Part shown: piece by piece, positions 15,910-23,345 of the stretch
Layout of the letters: each line of letters opens with the position of its first letter
Numbering within the stretch: position 1 is the first letter of the stretch
DNA from: Halococcus agarilyticus
Lineage (GTDB): Archaea > Halobacteriota > Halobacteria > Halobacteriales > Halococcaceae
NCBI RefSeq assembly: GCF_000334895.1
Contig: NZ_BAFM01000024.1
Location: forward strand, 1 to 40,786
Length of the DNA: 40,786 nucleotides
Reading direction: 5' to 3'
Made by a program: the position numbers and the translations under genes
The notes under the pieces: model-generated
What the model was told of the DNA's origin: nothing
What the model saw: the letters and a program-made list of their open reading frames with translations, nothing else
Database searches by the model: none

Positions 15910-16512
15910 ATGAGACGGTCACGAATGGACGAGTCCGAGCTCGGGCCCGCGGACTACCTCCCGGGAATGCGGCCGCGGCAGCGAGTGCGGAACCTCGCGG
16001 TTGCGGTCGTGTACGTCGTTCTGTCGCCGGTCATCGTCGTCGGGGTGATTCTGTTCACCGGCTACGTTCTCGTCGGGGTCCAGCTCGGACGGACCGACGC
16101 CATCGAGATCGCCGATCGGGGCGGGGGGACGGGGACGAGCCTCCATCCGATGATCGGTCGCCTCGCGATGCTCGCGGTCACCGTGACCCTCGCCGTCGGC
16201 ATCGCGAGCGCGTTCGCGTTCGGGTTCGTCCAGCTCCCGGGCACCGACGCCCCGCAGGCCGCCTTCTCGTTCGATCGGGCCGGCTCGACTACCGTGGAGA
16301 TCACCCACCAGGCCGGCGACCGACTCGATCCCGCGACGCTCACCGTTCGTGTCGACGGCGATCGCGCCACGGGATCGTGGCAGCCGACGCCCGTGACCTC
16401 CGGCTCGCAGTATCGCGTGACCGGCGTGGAGTCTGGCGCGACGATCACGGTTGTCTACGTCGATTCCGAGGGGTGGTCGGCGACGCTCGCGACGCACGAG
16501 GTCGGCGGCTGA
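15910..16512 (+). CDS. Membrane protein with archaeal pilin-like C-terminal domain
   Basis: The protein is 200 residues (or 195 from ATG 15925). It has an early membrane helix (VAVVYVVLSPVIVVGVILFTGYVLV) and, after a short cytoplasmic segment, a second helix (MLAVTVTLAVGIASAFAFGFVQL). This second helix is followed directly by a beta-rich domain APQAAFSF...VEITHQAGDRLDPATLTVRVDG. The helix-plus-domain half strongly resembles archaeal type IV pilin N-domain proteins (PF07790-like), in which APxAxFxF and xHxxGDxxDxxxLxV follow the hydrophobic stem. Here the stem is internal and no prepilin-peptidase cleavage site is visible, so it is probably a membrane-anchored relative and not a secreted pilin. 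Function unknown. Confidence 0.75.
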   Translation: MRRSRMDESELGPADYLPGMRPRQRVRNLAVAVVYVVLSPVIVVGVILFTGYVLVGVQLGRTDAIEIADRGGGTGTSLHPMIGRLAMLAVTVTLAVGIASAFAFGFVQLPGTDAPQAAFSFDRAGSTTVEITHQAGDRLDPATLTVRVDGDRATGSWQPTPVTSGSQYRVTGVESGATITVVYVDSEGWSATLATHEVGG

Positions 16513-16681
16513 CGGCCGTCCCCGGCCCCCATCGAGGCCGGGCGCTCGGACGTCGCCGGAATCGACGACGGCTCGGGATAGACGAGCCGTTCGCTCGACA
16601 CGCGGCTGTCGACTGCGCGATCGCGTCCCCAGGTCGAACGAGTTAACCTCCGTCTCCGAGAATCCACATTGTAGGTCAGCC

Positions 16682-17437
16682 GTGAGCGAGTCCCGCATCG
16701 ACGCACACGTCAAGGTCCTCGACGAGCGCGTGGTCCGTCGGGCCAAGCGCTACGGACTCGACGCCGTGGTGTACGCACCGCACTTCACTCGACTCCCCGA
16801 GATCCGCGCCAAGGCCAGGGCGTTCTCCGACGACGACTTCCTCGTGGTGCCTGGCCGCGAGCTGTTCACCGGATCGTGGCGAAATCGTCAGCACGTGCTC
16901 GCGTTCGGCCTCACCGACCCAGTACCCGATTTCCTCGCGCTCGATGCGACGATGGCCGAGCTCGACCGCCAGGCAGCGGCCGTGCTGATCCCTCACCCGG
17001 AGTTCCTGAACGTGGGGCTCGGCAGGGCGGCCATCCGCCGCCACGAGGCGACCATCGACGCCGTCGAGACCGACAACGCGAAGTTCTGGCCCCATCACGC
17101 CCGCCGGGCGCGCGGGATCGCCACGGAGTTCGATCTCCTGGGATTCGGCTCGTCGTACGCCCATCTCCCCGGGAGCGTCGGCGAGGTCTGGACGGCGTTC
17201 GACGCCCCGATCGAGACCGAGGCCGATCTCGTCGCGGCGTTCACCGAGGGTGCGCCGCGCGCCGTCCGCCGTCGGCACGGTGCGCTCCACTGGACGAAGC
17301 GAGGGGCGGAGTTCGCCCACCTCGGCTACGAGAACTCGTGGGGGAAGTTCGACCGACTCGTGTTGCCGGGCGAGACGCCGACGCACCCAGGCCACGCGCT
17401 CTACGGGGGACGGTTCGACGAGTCGTCCGTCTACTGA
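16682..17437 (+). CDS. PHP-superfamily (PHP-associated) metal-dependent hydrolase-like protein
   Basis: The 251-residue protein starts at GTG 16682 (MSESRIDAHVKVLDERVV). It shows the PHP layout: DAH near the N-terminus, a beta-strand VVYAPHF, the VVPGREL strand, then IPHPEFLN and a late GSSYAHLPGSVGEVWTAF, which corresponds to the GSDAH element of PHP enzymes. PHP proteins are phosphoesterases binding two or three metals. Several usual ligands are altered here (DAHVK instead of DLHxHT; GSSYAH instead of GSDAH), so activity may differ. Substrate unknown. The frame continues upstream of the GTG, but that part has no protein-like character. Confidence 0.75.
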   Translation: MSESRIDAHVKVLDERVVRRAKRYGLDAVVYAPHFTRLPEIRAKARAFSDDDFLVVPGRELFTGSWRNRQHVLAFGLTDPVPDFLALDATMAELDRQAAAVLIPHPEFLNVGLGRAAIRRHEATIDAVETDNAKFWPHHARRARGIATEFDLLGFGSSYAHLPGSVGEVWTAFDAPIETEADLVAAFTEGAPRAVRRRHGALHWTKRGAEFAHLGYENSWGKFDRLVLPGETPTHPGHALYGGRFDESSVY

Positions 17438-17561
17438 TCGATGGTCGTCGGAGTGGTGACGGGAGGAACGAGCCGTTCGGTCACACTGTCGGAGGGAACC
17501 GAAACAACGGATTCACCGGACCGAGTCGGCGAAATCGACGAAAGACTTCCCCCCGACAGTA

Positions 17562-18716
17562 TCACCGACGCCGGAGCGCGAGGACGGCGGTCCCGAGCAG
17601 CGCGGCGACGGCGACGCTCACGCCGAAACCGGGTCCGAACGCGCCGCTATTGCCGCCGGAGTCCGTGGTGGTTCCGCTCGTCAGACTCGTTCCGTCCGCC
17701 TCATCGACGGTACTCGTCGCCCTCTCCGTTGGGGTGGCGGTCGCGGTGTCGGTCACGGTCGTCGCGGTCGGCGTCTGCGTTGCCGTCGCGGTTGGCGTCG
17801 GCGTCGGTGTGGGTGTCGGCGTTGGCGTCGCGGTCTCGCCGAGGGGACCGAGGACCGACGCGTTCCCCGAGGGGGGAACGGTCGCCACGACGCGGTTGCG
17901 GCTGGTGTTGACGGCGTTCGGGTCGGGAACCTGGCTCCACGTCCGGTTGTACGTCCACAGCCGGAGGGTCTCCTCGGTGATGTTCGCTTGTGTCACGGCC
18001 CGGTCCGTGTAGGGAACGACGAGTCGAAGCGAGGCGTTCGGTCCGGTGGCGACCGCGCCGACGAACTGCCCGACGTTCGTCCGGTTTTCCGTCCCGAGCG
18101 GCGGATTGGAGACGCCGGTGAGTGCGACGTCGCTCGCGGTGAACGACACCGTCCCCGAGCGGGTCGTGAGGTTCGTGCCCCTGATCCCGGTGGCGTTGCC
18201 GGTGGCGAAGAGGCTCCATCGGCCGTTACCGACCGCGGTGACGTTCCTGACGCGAACGTCGCTCGATCCCTGGAGTCTGATCCCGTGGCGCGCGTTCGCG
18301 CTCGCGTCGACCCGCCGGATCACCCCGTCGTTCGCGTCGCGGTAGACCACTCCGCTCGACCAGTCGGTCACGCTCACGTCGAACACCGTGACGTTCGAGA
18401 GGGTGGTGAGCGAGTTGTCGACCTGGATGCCGACGCTTCCCGATCCGTTCGGGCCAGCGTCCACGACGTGCCCTCTGCCGGCAAAGATCACGTCGCTCGA
18501 GATGATCTGGATGCAGACGTCGCTTGAACTGTTCGTGATGTTCTCGGTGAGGACGTACCGGCCGTCGTCCACGATCGTCCGGCACGAGTCGATCCGGACC
18601 GGGCCGTCGTCCGTCTGACCGCTCGCGGGACCGACGATCGCGACGGTCGCGACCGACGCGGCGAGGAGGAGACAGATCACGATCGCTCCGGCGTGTCCGT
18701 GTTGCGGTGAACCCAT
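17562..18716 (-). CDS. NosD-like parallel beta-helix surface protein with PGF-CTERM anchor
   Basis: The 384-residue protein has a Sec signal peptide (IVICLLLAASVATVAIVGPASGQ). A right-handed parallel beta-helix region follows (about 35-190; repeats such as NVTVFDVSVTDWSSGVVYRDANDG and GIRLQGSSDVRVRNVTAVGNG), similar to NosD/pectate-lyase-like proteins. A second beta domain comes next, then a Thr-Pro-rich linker (TPTPTPTPTPTATAT). The C-terminal tail FGPGFGVSVAVAALLGTAVLALRRR is the PGF-CTERM sorting signal, processed by an archaeosortase-type system. Many NxS/T sites suggest N-glycosylation. The substrate, probably a polysaccharide or surface partner, is unknown. ATG 18716 is placed right before the signal peptide. 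Confidence 0.85.
   Translation of the reverse strand: MGSPQHGHAGAIVICLLLAASVATVAIVGPASGQTDDGPVRIDSCRTIVDDGRYVLTENITNSSSDVCIQIISSDVIFAGRGHVVDAGPNGSGSVGIQVDNSLTTLSNVTVFDVSVTDWSSGVVYRDANDGVIRRVDASANARHGIRLQGSSDVRVRNVTAVGNGRWSLFATGNATGIRGTNLTTRSGTVSFTASDVALTGVSNPPLGTENRTNVGQFVGAVATGPNASLRLVVPYTDRAVTQANITEETLRLWTYNRTWSQVPDPNAVNTSRNRVVATVPPSGNASVLGPLGETATPTPTPTPTPTPTATATQTPTATTVTDTATATPTERATSTVDEADGTSLTSGTTTDSGGNSGAFGPGFGVSVAVAALLGTAVLALRRR
17789..17834 (-). repeat. Simple Thr-Pro codon repeat in surface-protein linker
   Basis: Near-perfect hexameric repeats (ggcgtc/ggtgtc units) encode the Thr-Pro linker before the PGF-CTERM tail. Such tracts can change length by slippage. Confidence 0.75.
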
Positions 18717-18801
18717 CGCTTGTGGGGTGGACTGGCGCGTGGCCCATACCTGTTCTGTTCCACCGCCGAGCGGATCGCCGGTCGGCGCGCCGTCGAGTCG
18801 A

Positions 18802-19290
18802 TCAGAACACGCCGGCCGCACGCAGTCCGTCTTCGAGCAGTCGGCGCGGGGCCTCGGCGACGAGCGCCGCGGCGATGGCGAGCTCGACCGCCGTGACGGC
18901 AAGCGTCACGCCGGTGGCGTACCGACTCCCCGATCGAACGCCGACCGGGAAATCGAACTCGGCGCTGTCGAGGGGGTAGAGCAGCGCGAGCCCACGCTTC
19001 GAGCCGAGGAGGTCGAGCACGAAGTGGGTCGCCACGCCGATCCAGACCAGTTCGAGGTTGTCGAAGTAGAGCGGGTAGCCGACGAACACCCCGAGCGTCG
19101 CGAGGTTGTGGAACGTCTTCCGGTGGCTCCCGAACGCGGTGTCGATGTCGGGAGCCAGCGCGCCGAGCACCACCGGGACCGCGTAGCCGACGATCGCGCG
19201 CGCGGTGGTGGCATCACCCGTCGGGTGGGCGAGATACGCGAGCCCGACGCTCAGCGCGACCGCGTTGATGACGTGCTCTCGCTTGTTCAT
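18802..19290 (-). CDS. DUF457/YdjM-family membrane protein, metal-dependent hydrolase-like
   Basis: The 162-residue integral membrane protein has the family pattern: APDIDTAFGSHRKTFHNL at about residues 45-62, with Asp and His ligand candidates, then THFVLDLLGSKRG and LLYPLDSAEF. About four hydrophobic segments surround these motifs. The family is annotated as membrane-bound predicted metal-dependent hydrolases, with YdjM induced by LexA in E. coli. The substrate is unknown. Length is normal and the ATG is clear. It sits between the beta-helix protein and CinA on the same strand, with gaps of 85 and 74 bases. Confidence 0.82.
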   Translation of the reverse strand: MNKREHVINAVALSVGLAYLAHPTGDATTARAIVGYAVPVVLGALAPDIDTAFGSHRKTFHNLATLGVFVGYPLYFDNLELVWIGVATHFVLDLLGSKRGLALLYPLDSAEFDFPVGVRSGSRYATGVTLAVTAVELAIAAALVAEAPRRLLEDGLRAAGVF

Positions 19291-19364
19291 CGTTCCGACA
19301 CTACCTCACTCATCGTCGCCGACGACCCGTTCCGTTCATCGAGTAGCGCGACGACCGGGGTCGG

Positions 19365-19907
19365 TTAAGCCGTGTCGTTCGAGTTCGGGCTCCGGTGCTC
19401 GTCGAGGCGTTCGAGAACCGCCGCGAGCGCGCGCCTGCCGATCTTCCGCTTGACCTCGCGGCGCGATCTCTCGAAGACGTGGTGCTCGGTGGCCGTGACC
19501 GAGTCGCCCGATCCCCACTTGCCCGCATAGGCCACGCCGATGTGGACCGTGCCGACGGGTTTCTCGTCGGTGCCGCCGTCGGGCCCCGCGATCCCGGTCG
19601 TACTGAGTCCCCACGTCGTGTCGGCCGTGTCCCGTGCGCCACGCGCCATCGCACGGGCGACTGGCGCGCTGACCGCACCATGAGCATCGAGTTCCTCGCG
19701 CGGGACGGCGAGCAGCGCGCGCTTGGCTCGCGAGGAGTAGGTCACGAGCGAGCGATCGAAGTAGTCGCTCGATCCCGGGACGTCGGTGAGCAGTGAGCCG
19801 ACGAGGCCCCCGGTACACGACTCCGCGACCGCGATCGTCGCATCGGTTTCCCGGAGTGCGTCGCCGAGCCGTTCCTCGATCGGTGGTTCGTCCGGCTCCT
19901 GGGTCAT
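19365..19907 (-). CDS. CinA C-terminal-domain amidohydrolase (PncC-like)
   Basis: The 180-residue protein is a stand-alone CinA C-terminal domain. It has AESCTGG at 28-34 with the catalytic Ser/Thr region, and TGIAGPDGGTDEKPVGTVHIG at 104-124, both diagnostic. This family hydrolyses nicotinamide mononucleotide to nicotinate mononucleotide and ammonia in pyridine-nucleotide recycling. The C-terminal region RSRREVKRKIGRRALAAVLERL is also typical (family R-x(3)-R-x(2)-A-x(2)-ALxxL). No other NAD-metabolism gene is nearby. Confidence 0.88.
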   Translation of the reverse strand: MTQEPDEPPIEERLGDALRETDATIAVAESCTGGLVGSLLTDVPGSSDYFDRSLVTYSSRAKRALLAVPREELDAHGAVSAPVARAMARGARDTADTTWGLSTTGIAGPDGGTDEKPVGTVHIGVAYAGKWGSGDSVTATEHHVFERSRREVKRKIGRRALAAVLERLDEHRSPNSNDTA

Positions 19908-20200
19908 GGGCGATCAGTCGTCCCTCTCGAACAAGAGGTCGGTGGTCGGGTGCCGTCTGGAGGGGCGGTGGCGCACGGGAGCGCGTCGAAGACGCGCGAC
20001 TCGTGCGAGGGATGAGCGGAGTGAGTGAAGCGAACGGAGCGAATCGGCTGGGGAGGATGTGGCTGCGGTCTCTCATCTGCGTCGTGATTCGTCTCCGCCG
20101 AATCGGCACTGACGTTGGAGACTGCGAACGGTCTTCGAATGATTCGAGTGGCGGAGCATCGAGGCGAAAGACCGAGGACGGGCCGGGCCAGTACACGAGT
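19908..20200. other. Divergent intergenic region without recognised gene
   Basis: The 293 bases between cinA and the divergent class I aminotransferase gene show no convincing gene. They contain purine-rich imperfect repeats (agcggagtgagtgaagcg...) and one copy of a 16-base element repeated after the aminotransferase gene. No strong TATA element was found close to ATG 20201. Confidence 0.55.
20041..20056 (+). repeat. 16-bp dispersed repeat, copy 1
   Basis: The sequence gaatcggctggggagg is found exactly again at 21460-21475. Both copies are followed by a related tail (atgtggctgcgg here, tgtgtggccgtcg there). The two copies bracket the aminotransferase gene in direct orientation. Confidence 0.7.
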
Positions 20201-21301
20201 ATGAACTACGAGACGCCGCAGTTCTTCCGGGTGATGCAGTACGCGGCGGCCGCCGACCGCGACGTGATCGACATGGCGAGCGGCAGCCCCGACTGGGAGG
20301 CCCCCGCTGGCATCGGCGAGGGACTTCACGCATACGCCGACCTCGGCGGTTCTGACTACCAGTACCCGCCGAGCGAGGGGGTGGCCGAACTGCGCGAGGC
20401 AATCGCCGCCAGGCGAAACGTCGATCCCGAATCGGTGGTCGTCACGAACGGCGCGGGCGAGGCGAACCATCTCGCGCTGGCGGCCGCGCTCGATCGCGAT
20501 GCTGGCTCGGAAGTGCTCCTCACCGATCCGGTCTATCCCTACTATCCCGGGAAGACGAAACTCCTCGGCGGCACGCCGCGGTACGTCCCGGTCGCCGACG
20601 ACGGGCAGCTCGATCCCGCCGCCGTCCGCGAGCGCGCCGGGTCCGATACTGCCGCGATCGTCGTCAACACGCCGAACAACCCGACCGGTGCGGTCTATCC
20701 CGAGGACACGATGGGCGAACTCGTCGCGATCGCGGAGGACTGTGGCGCAGTGCTCGTGAGCGACGAGGTGTACGACCACTTCGATTACTCGGGCGCGTTC
20801 GCGAGCGCACTCGGTGTCGATTCGGCGCATCGCGTCGTCACCAACTCCTTCTCGAAGTCGATGGCGATCACGGGGTTTCGGGTGGGGTACGGGATCTTCC
20901 CGCCGGCACTCCGCGACGCGGCGCGCACGCGGCACATGCTCGCGAACGTCACCGGGAGTCGACCGGCCCAGTACGCCGTCCTCGAAGCGCTGCGTTCGAC
21001 CGATCGCGAGTACTACGCCGCGAACCGCGACCGGCTCACAGAGCGGGTCGCGACGTTCACCGACGCGCTCGACGCCGTCGGAGCGGAGTACACCACCCCC
21101 GACGGCGCGTTCTACGTCATGGCGCGCTTTTCGGGGTTCCCGGGCACGATGGCGAACACCCAGCGGTTGATCGACGAGGCCGGCGTGGCCGGGATGCCAG
21201 GCGAAACCTTCGGCGAGACTCGTGTCGACTGGTTCCGGTTCGCGCTCGTCACGCCCGAGGTCGAGGCGGCGGCCGAGCGCCTGGCAGGGTTTTTCGACTG
21301 A
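20201..21301 (+). CDS. Class I/II PLP-dependent aminotransferase
   Basis: The 366-residue fold-type I enzyme has substrate-entry motif QYPPSEGVAELREAI, NTPNNPTGAVYP (Asn/Pro at 159-163), SDEVY at 187-191, the PLP lysine Lys219 in NSFSKSMAITGFRVGY, and the carboxylate-binding Arg near the C-terminus (WFRFAL). It resembles aspartate/alanine-type aminotransferases of archaea, but the amino-acid pair cannot be assigned. ATG 20201 precedes the expected N-terminal arm; the frame remains open upstream but is Arg-rich and non-coding in character. It stands alone between two direct 16-bp repeats. Confidence 0.88.
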   Translation: MNYETPQFFRVMQYAAAADRDVIDMASGSPDWEAPAGIGEGLHAYADLGGSDYQYPPSEGVAELREAIAARRNVDPESVVVTNGAGEANHLALAAALDRDAGSEVLLTDPVYPYYPGKTKLLGGTPRYVPVADDGQLDPAAVRERAGSDTAAIVVNTPNNPTGAVYPEDTMGELVAIAEDCGAVLVSDEVYDHFDYSGAFASALGVDSAHRVVTNSFSKSMAITGFRVGYGIFPPALRDAARTRHMLANVTGSRPAQYAVLEALRSTDREYYAANRDRLTERVATFTDALDAVGAEYTTPDGAFYVMARFSGFPGTMANTQRLIDEAGVAGMPGETFGETRVDWFRFALVTPEVEAAAERLAGFFD

Positions 21302-21597
21302 CGGTGCTGATCGAGTTTTGCGGTGCTGTGGCGTGCGGCTGCGCCGAGCGGGACGGTCTGCCGTCCCACTGGCCGTGCGAACGAGCGCGAAGCGCCCGTG
21401 AGCAGAGAGTGGTTGGCGAACGAAGTGAGTCAACCCGACGAAGCAAAAAAGTGGGAGTTGAATCGGCTGGGGAGGTGTGTGGCCGTCGCGGCTCGTGGAC
21501 GGACGGTTGTGTCCGGTGGATGGGATCCACCACTCGAACCAGCACCACGAGCGTCTGACCACTCGTTTCGCCGCTTCCGGAACCGCCGAGAACTCCG
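21302..21597. other. Convergent intergenic region with repeat-like content
   Basis: No gene is supported in the 296 bases between the convergent aminotransferase and SDR genes. It holds the second copy of the 16-bp repeat and an A6 tract (21444-21449) that reads as cacttttttgc on the minus strand. That tract may terminate SDR transcripts. Confidence 0.5.
21460..21475 (+). repeat. 16-bp dispersed repeat, copy 2
   Basis: This is the exact second copy of gaatcggctggggagg (first copy at 20041-20056), in the same orientation, about 160 bases after the aminotransferase stop codon. Confidence 0.7.
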
Positions 21598-22422
21598 TCA
21601 GACCACGCGCCGAACCAGGCCATAGAGCCGGTTTCGGACACCGGCAGGGAGGAAGCGAGCGTACTCCGCGAGGCTCGCGACCGGACCGACGGGGTAGCGC
21701 GTGGGCGGGTCGGGCGAGACCGCCGCGTCGACGATCGCGGTGGCGACCAGGGTCGGCGAGACGGTGCCGACGCCACCTTCGACGACGGTGCGCGAATCGT
21801 CGAGGACGTCGTAGAACGTCTCGTACGCGCCCGAGCGGTCGAGGCCGACGAGTTCGTCCGCGGCGCGGTCCTCGAACTCGGTGTTCACCGGGCCCGGCGC
21901 GATGACGACGACGTCGACGCCGTAGTCCGCGATCTCGGTGCGGAGTGCGTCGGTCATGGCTTCGAGCGCGGATTTCGAGCCCGCGTAGACACCCTTGGCG
22001 GGCGTGGCGAACCGCCCGGCGGTGCTGGAGACGTTCACGATGGTTCCCGTGCCGCGGTCGCGCATATGTGGGAGAACGGCGCGGGTCAGTCGGTGCGGAC
22101 CGAAGACGTTGGCGTCGAACTGGTTCCGAACCCGCTCCGTGGGAACGTCCTCGATCGGACCGAACTGCCCGTAGCCCGCGTTGTTCACGAGGCAGTCGAT
22201 CCGCCCGGTCTCGTCGACGATCCGATCGATCAGGCTCGTCACTGCCTCGTCGTCGGTGACGTCGAGCGTCGCGGTCTCACAGCCCACGTCGTCGAGCGCC
22301 GACAGATCGTCCGCGTCGCGCGCGGTCGCGTACACCGTCCACTCCTCGTCGCGGAACGCCTCGGCGGTCGCGCGGCCGATGCCGGACGAGCAGCCGGTGA
22401 TCAACACGGTCTTCGTAGTCAT
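21598..22422 (-). CDS. Short-chain dehydrogenase/reductase
   Basis: This 274-residue classical SDR has the NAD(P)-binding TGCSSGIG at 9-16, NNAG at 80-83, catalytic Ser133, Tyr146 and Lys150 (YAGSK), and PGPVNTEF after them. The basic residue after the first strand (ATARD) suggests NADP(H). The closest pattern is the oxidoreductase group with the GPIEDVPTERVRNQFDANVFGPHRLTRAVLPHMR helix, which includes retinol/steroid-type SDRs. Substrate unknown. The short hydrophobic C-terminal segment (RYPVGPVASLAEYARFLPAGVRNRLYGL) resembles the membrane-contact tail of those enzymes. Confidence 0.9.
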   Translation of the reverse strand: MTTKTVLITGCSSGIGRATAEAFRDEEWTVYATARDADDLSALDDVGCETATLDVTDDEAVTSLIDRIVDETGRIDCLVNNAGYGQFGPIEDVPTERVRNQFDANVFGPHRLTRAVLPHMRDRGTGTIVNVSSTAGRFATPAKGVYAGSKSALEAMTDALRTEIADYGVDVVVIAPGPVNTEFEDRAADELVGLDRSGAYETFYDVLDDSRTVVEGGVGTVSPTLVATAIVDAAVSPDPPTRYPVGPVASLAEYARFLPAGVRNRLYGLVRRVV

Positions 22423-22444
22423 ATCTGGTTCTCTCGGGCCGGGT

Positions 22445-22452
22445 AGTTAACT
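22445..22452 (-). promoter_or_regulatory. TATA box of the SDR gene
   Basis: The element agttaact, symmetrical in itself, lies 23-30 bases before the minus-strand ATG at 22422. Confidence 0.55.
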
Positions 22453-22510
22453 TCCGCCGTTCGTTGCCGCGCTCGCAGGGCCGCGACGCTCGATCGCCAG
22501 GCCGCGAACT

Positions 22511-23344
22511 TCAGCCGCCCCGTTCACGCTTCACCTCGGCGGCGTATCCGTCGGCGAGCCGCGTCGGCTCGGGGAGCTTGTAGCCGTCACACAGCCGCCC
22601 GATCAGGTCTGCGGCCGTCTCGCTCCCGACACGGTGGCCCGAACTCACGTACACCGGGTTGACGTGGCGATCTCCAGAGTCGTACTGGCGGGTCTGGAGT
22701 GCGTAGCCGATGACGCCCTCGCCCGTGGTCTCCACGCTCTCGTCGGCCGCGATGGCGACGCGGGCTCCTTCGGGGAGGTCGTCGAGCGATCGCCGAGGTG
22801 TGCCACAGAGCAATCCCTTCGCGACCCCGACGCTCGGCAGGTCGAGCGTGACGCCCATGTGAGTCGCGAGACCGGCCTCGCGGTAGTGGATCCGGCCGCT
22901 ACCGTCGAACACCGCGAGATCGGGCTCGACGTCGAGGTTCGCGAACGCCGCGAGGACCGCCCCCGCCTCCCGAAAGGAGAGGAGTCCGGGGACGTAGGGG
23001 AATTCGAGGTCGACGACGGCGCTCGCGCGTTCGATCACCTCGCCGCCGCGGAGGGCGACGATCGCCCCCACCGCGCGGTCGTCGAGAAACGCTTGGTCCA
23101 CGCCGACGACCACCGGCGGTTCGTGGGCCGCGTCGGCGGGTTCGTCGGCCGACGAACGATCGGTCGCCTGGTCGGTGGTCGTGATCGAATCGAGGGTGTG
23201 CGTCCCCGTCGCCGACACCGCCCTCGGATCGAAGGCGAACGCGTCTTCGAACGTCGCGTGGGCGGCAATCTCGCGCTGGAGGCGTTCCATCGTCTCGCGC
23301 GAGGCCGACGGGTCGGGAACGAATTTTGGGTGGGCGGGCTCCAT
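22511..23344 (-). CDS. nfi: Endonuclease V
   Basis: The 277-residue enzyme cuts DNA (or RNA) one nucleotide 3' of deoxyinosine, starting repair of deaminated adenine. The metal-binding residues are in place: Asp83 in GVDQAF, Glu126 in LLSFREAG, and Asp147 in FDGSGRIHYREAGLATHMGV. FPYVPG, which forms the wedge, is also conserved. The family DGxGxxHPR box reads HYR here. Residues 45-75 form an acidic Ser/Thr/Asp-rich insertion. ATG 23344 is chosen because it lies one base after the rhomboid stop codon, so the genes are probably co-transcribed and coupled. Confidence 0.9.
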   Translation of the reverse strand: MEPAHPKFVPDPSASRETMERLQREIAAHATFEDAFAFDPRAVSATGTHTLDSITTTDQATDRSSADEPADAAHEPPVVVGVDQAFLDDRAVGAIVALRGGEVIERASAVVDLEFPYVPGLLSFREAGAVLAAFANLDVEPDLAVFDGSGRIHYREAGLATHMGVTLDLPSVGVAKGLLCGTPRRSLDDLPEGARVAIAADESVETTGEGVIGYALQTRQYDSGDRHVNPVYVSSGHRVGSETAADLIGRLCDGYKLPEPTRLADGYAAEVKRERGG

Positions 23345-23345
23345 C

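Noticed and set aside
17789-17834. Short regular repeats considered as a CRISPR-like array
   Set aside because: The repeats are contiguous six-base Thr-Pro codons within a gene and there are no spacers.
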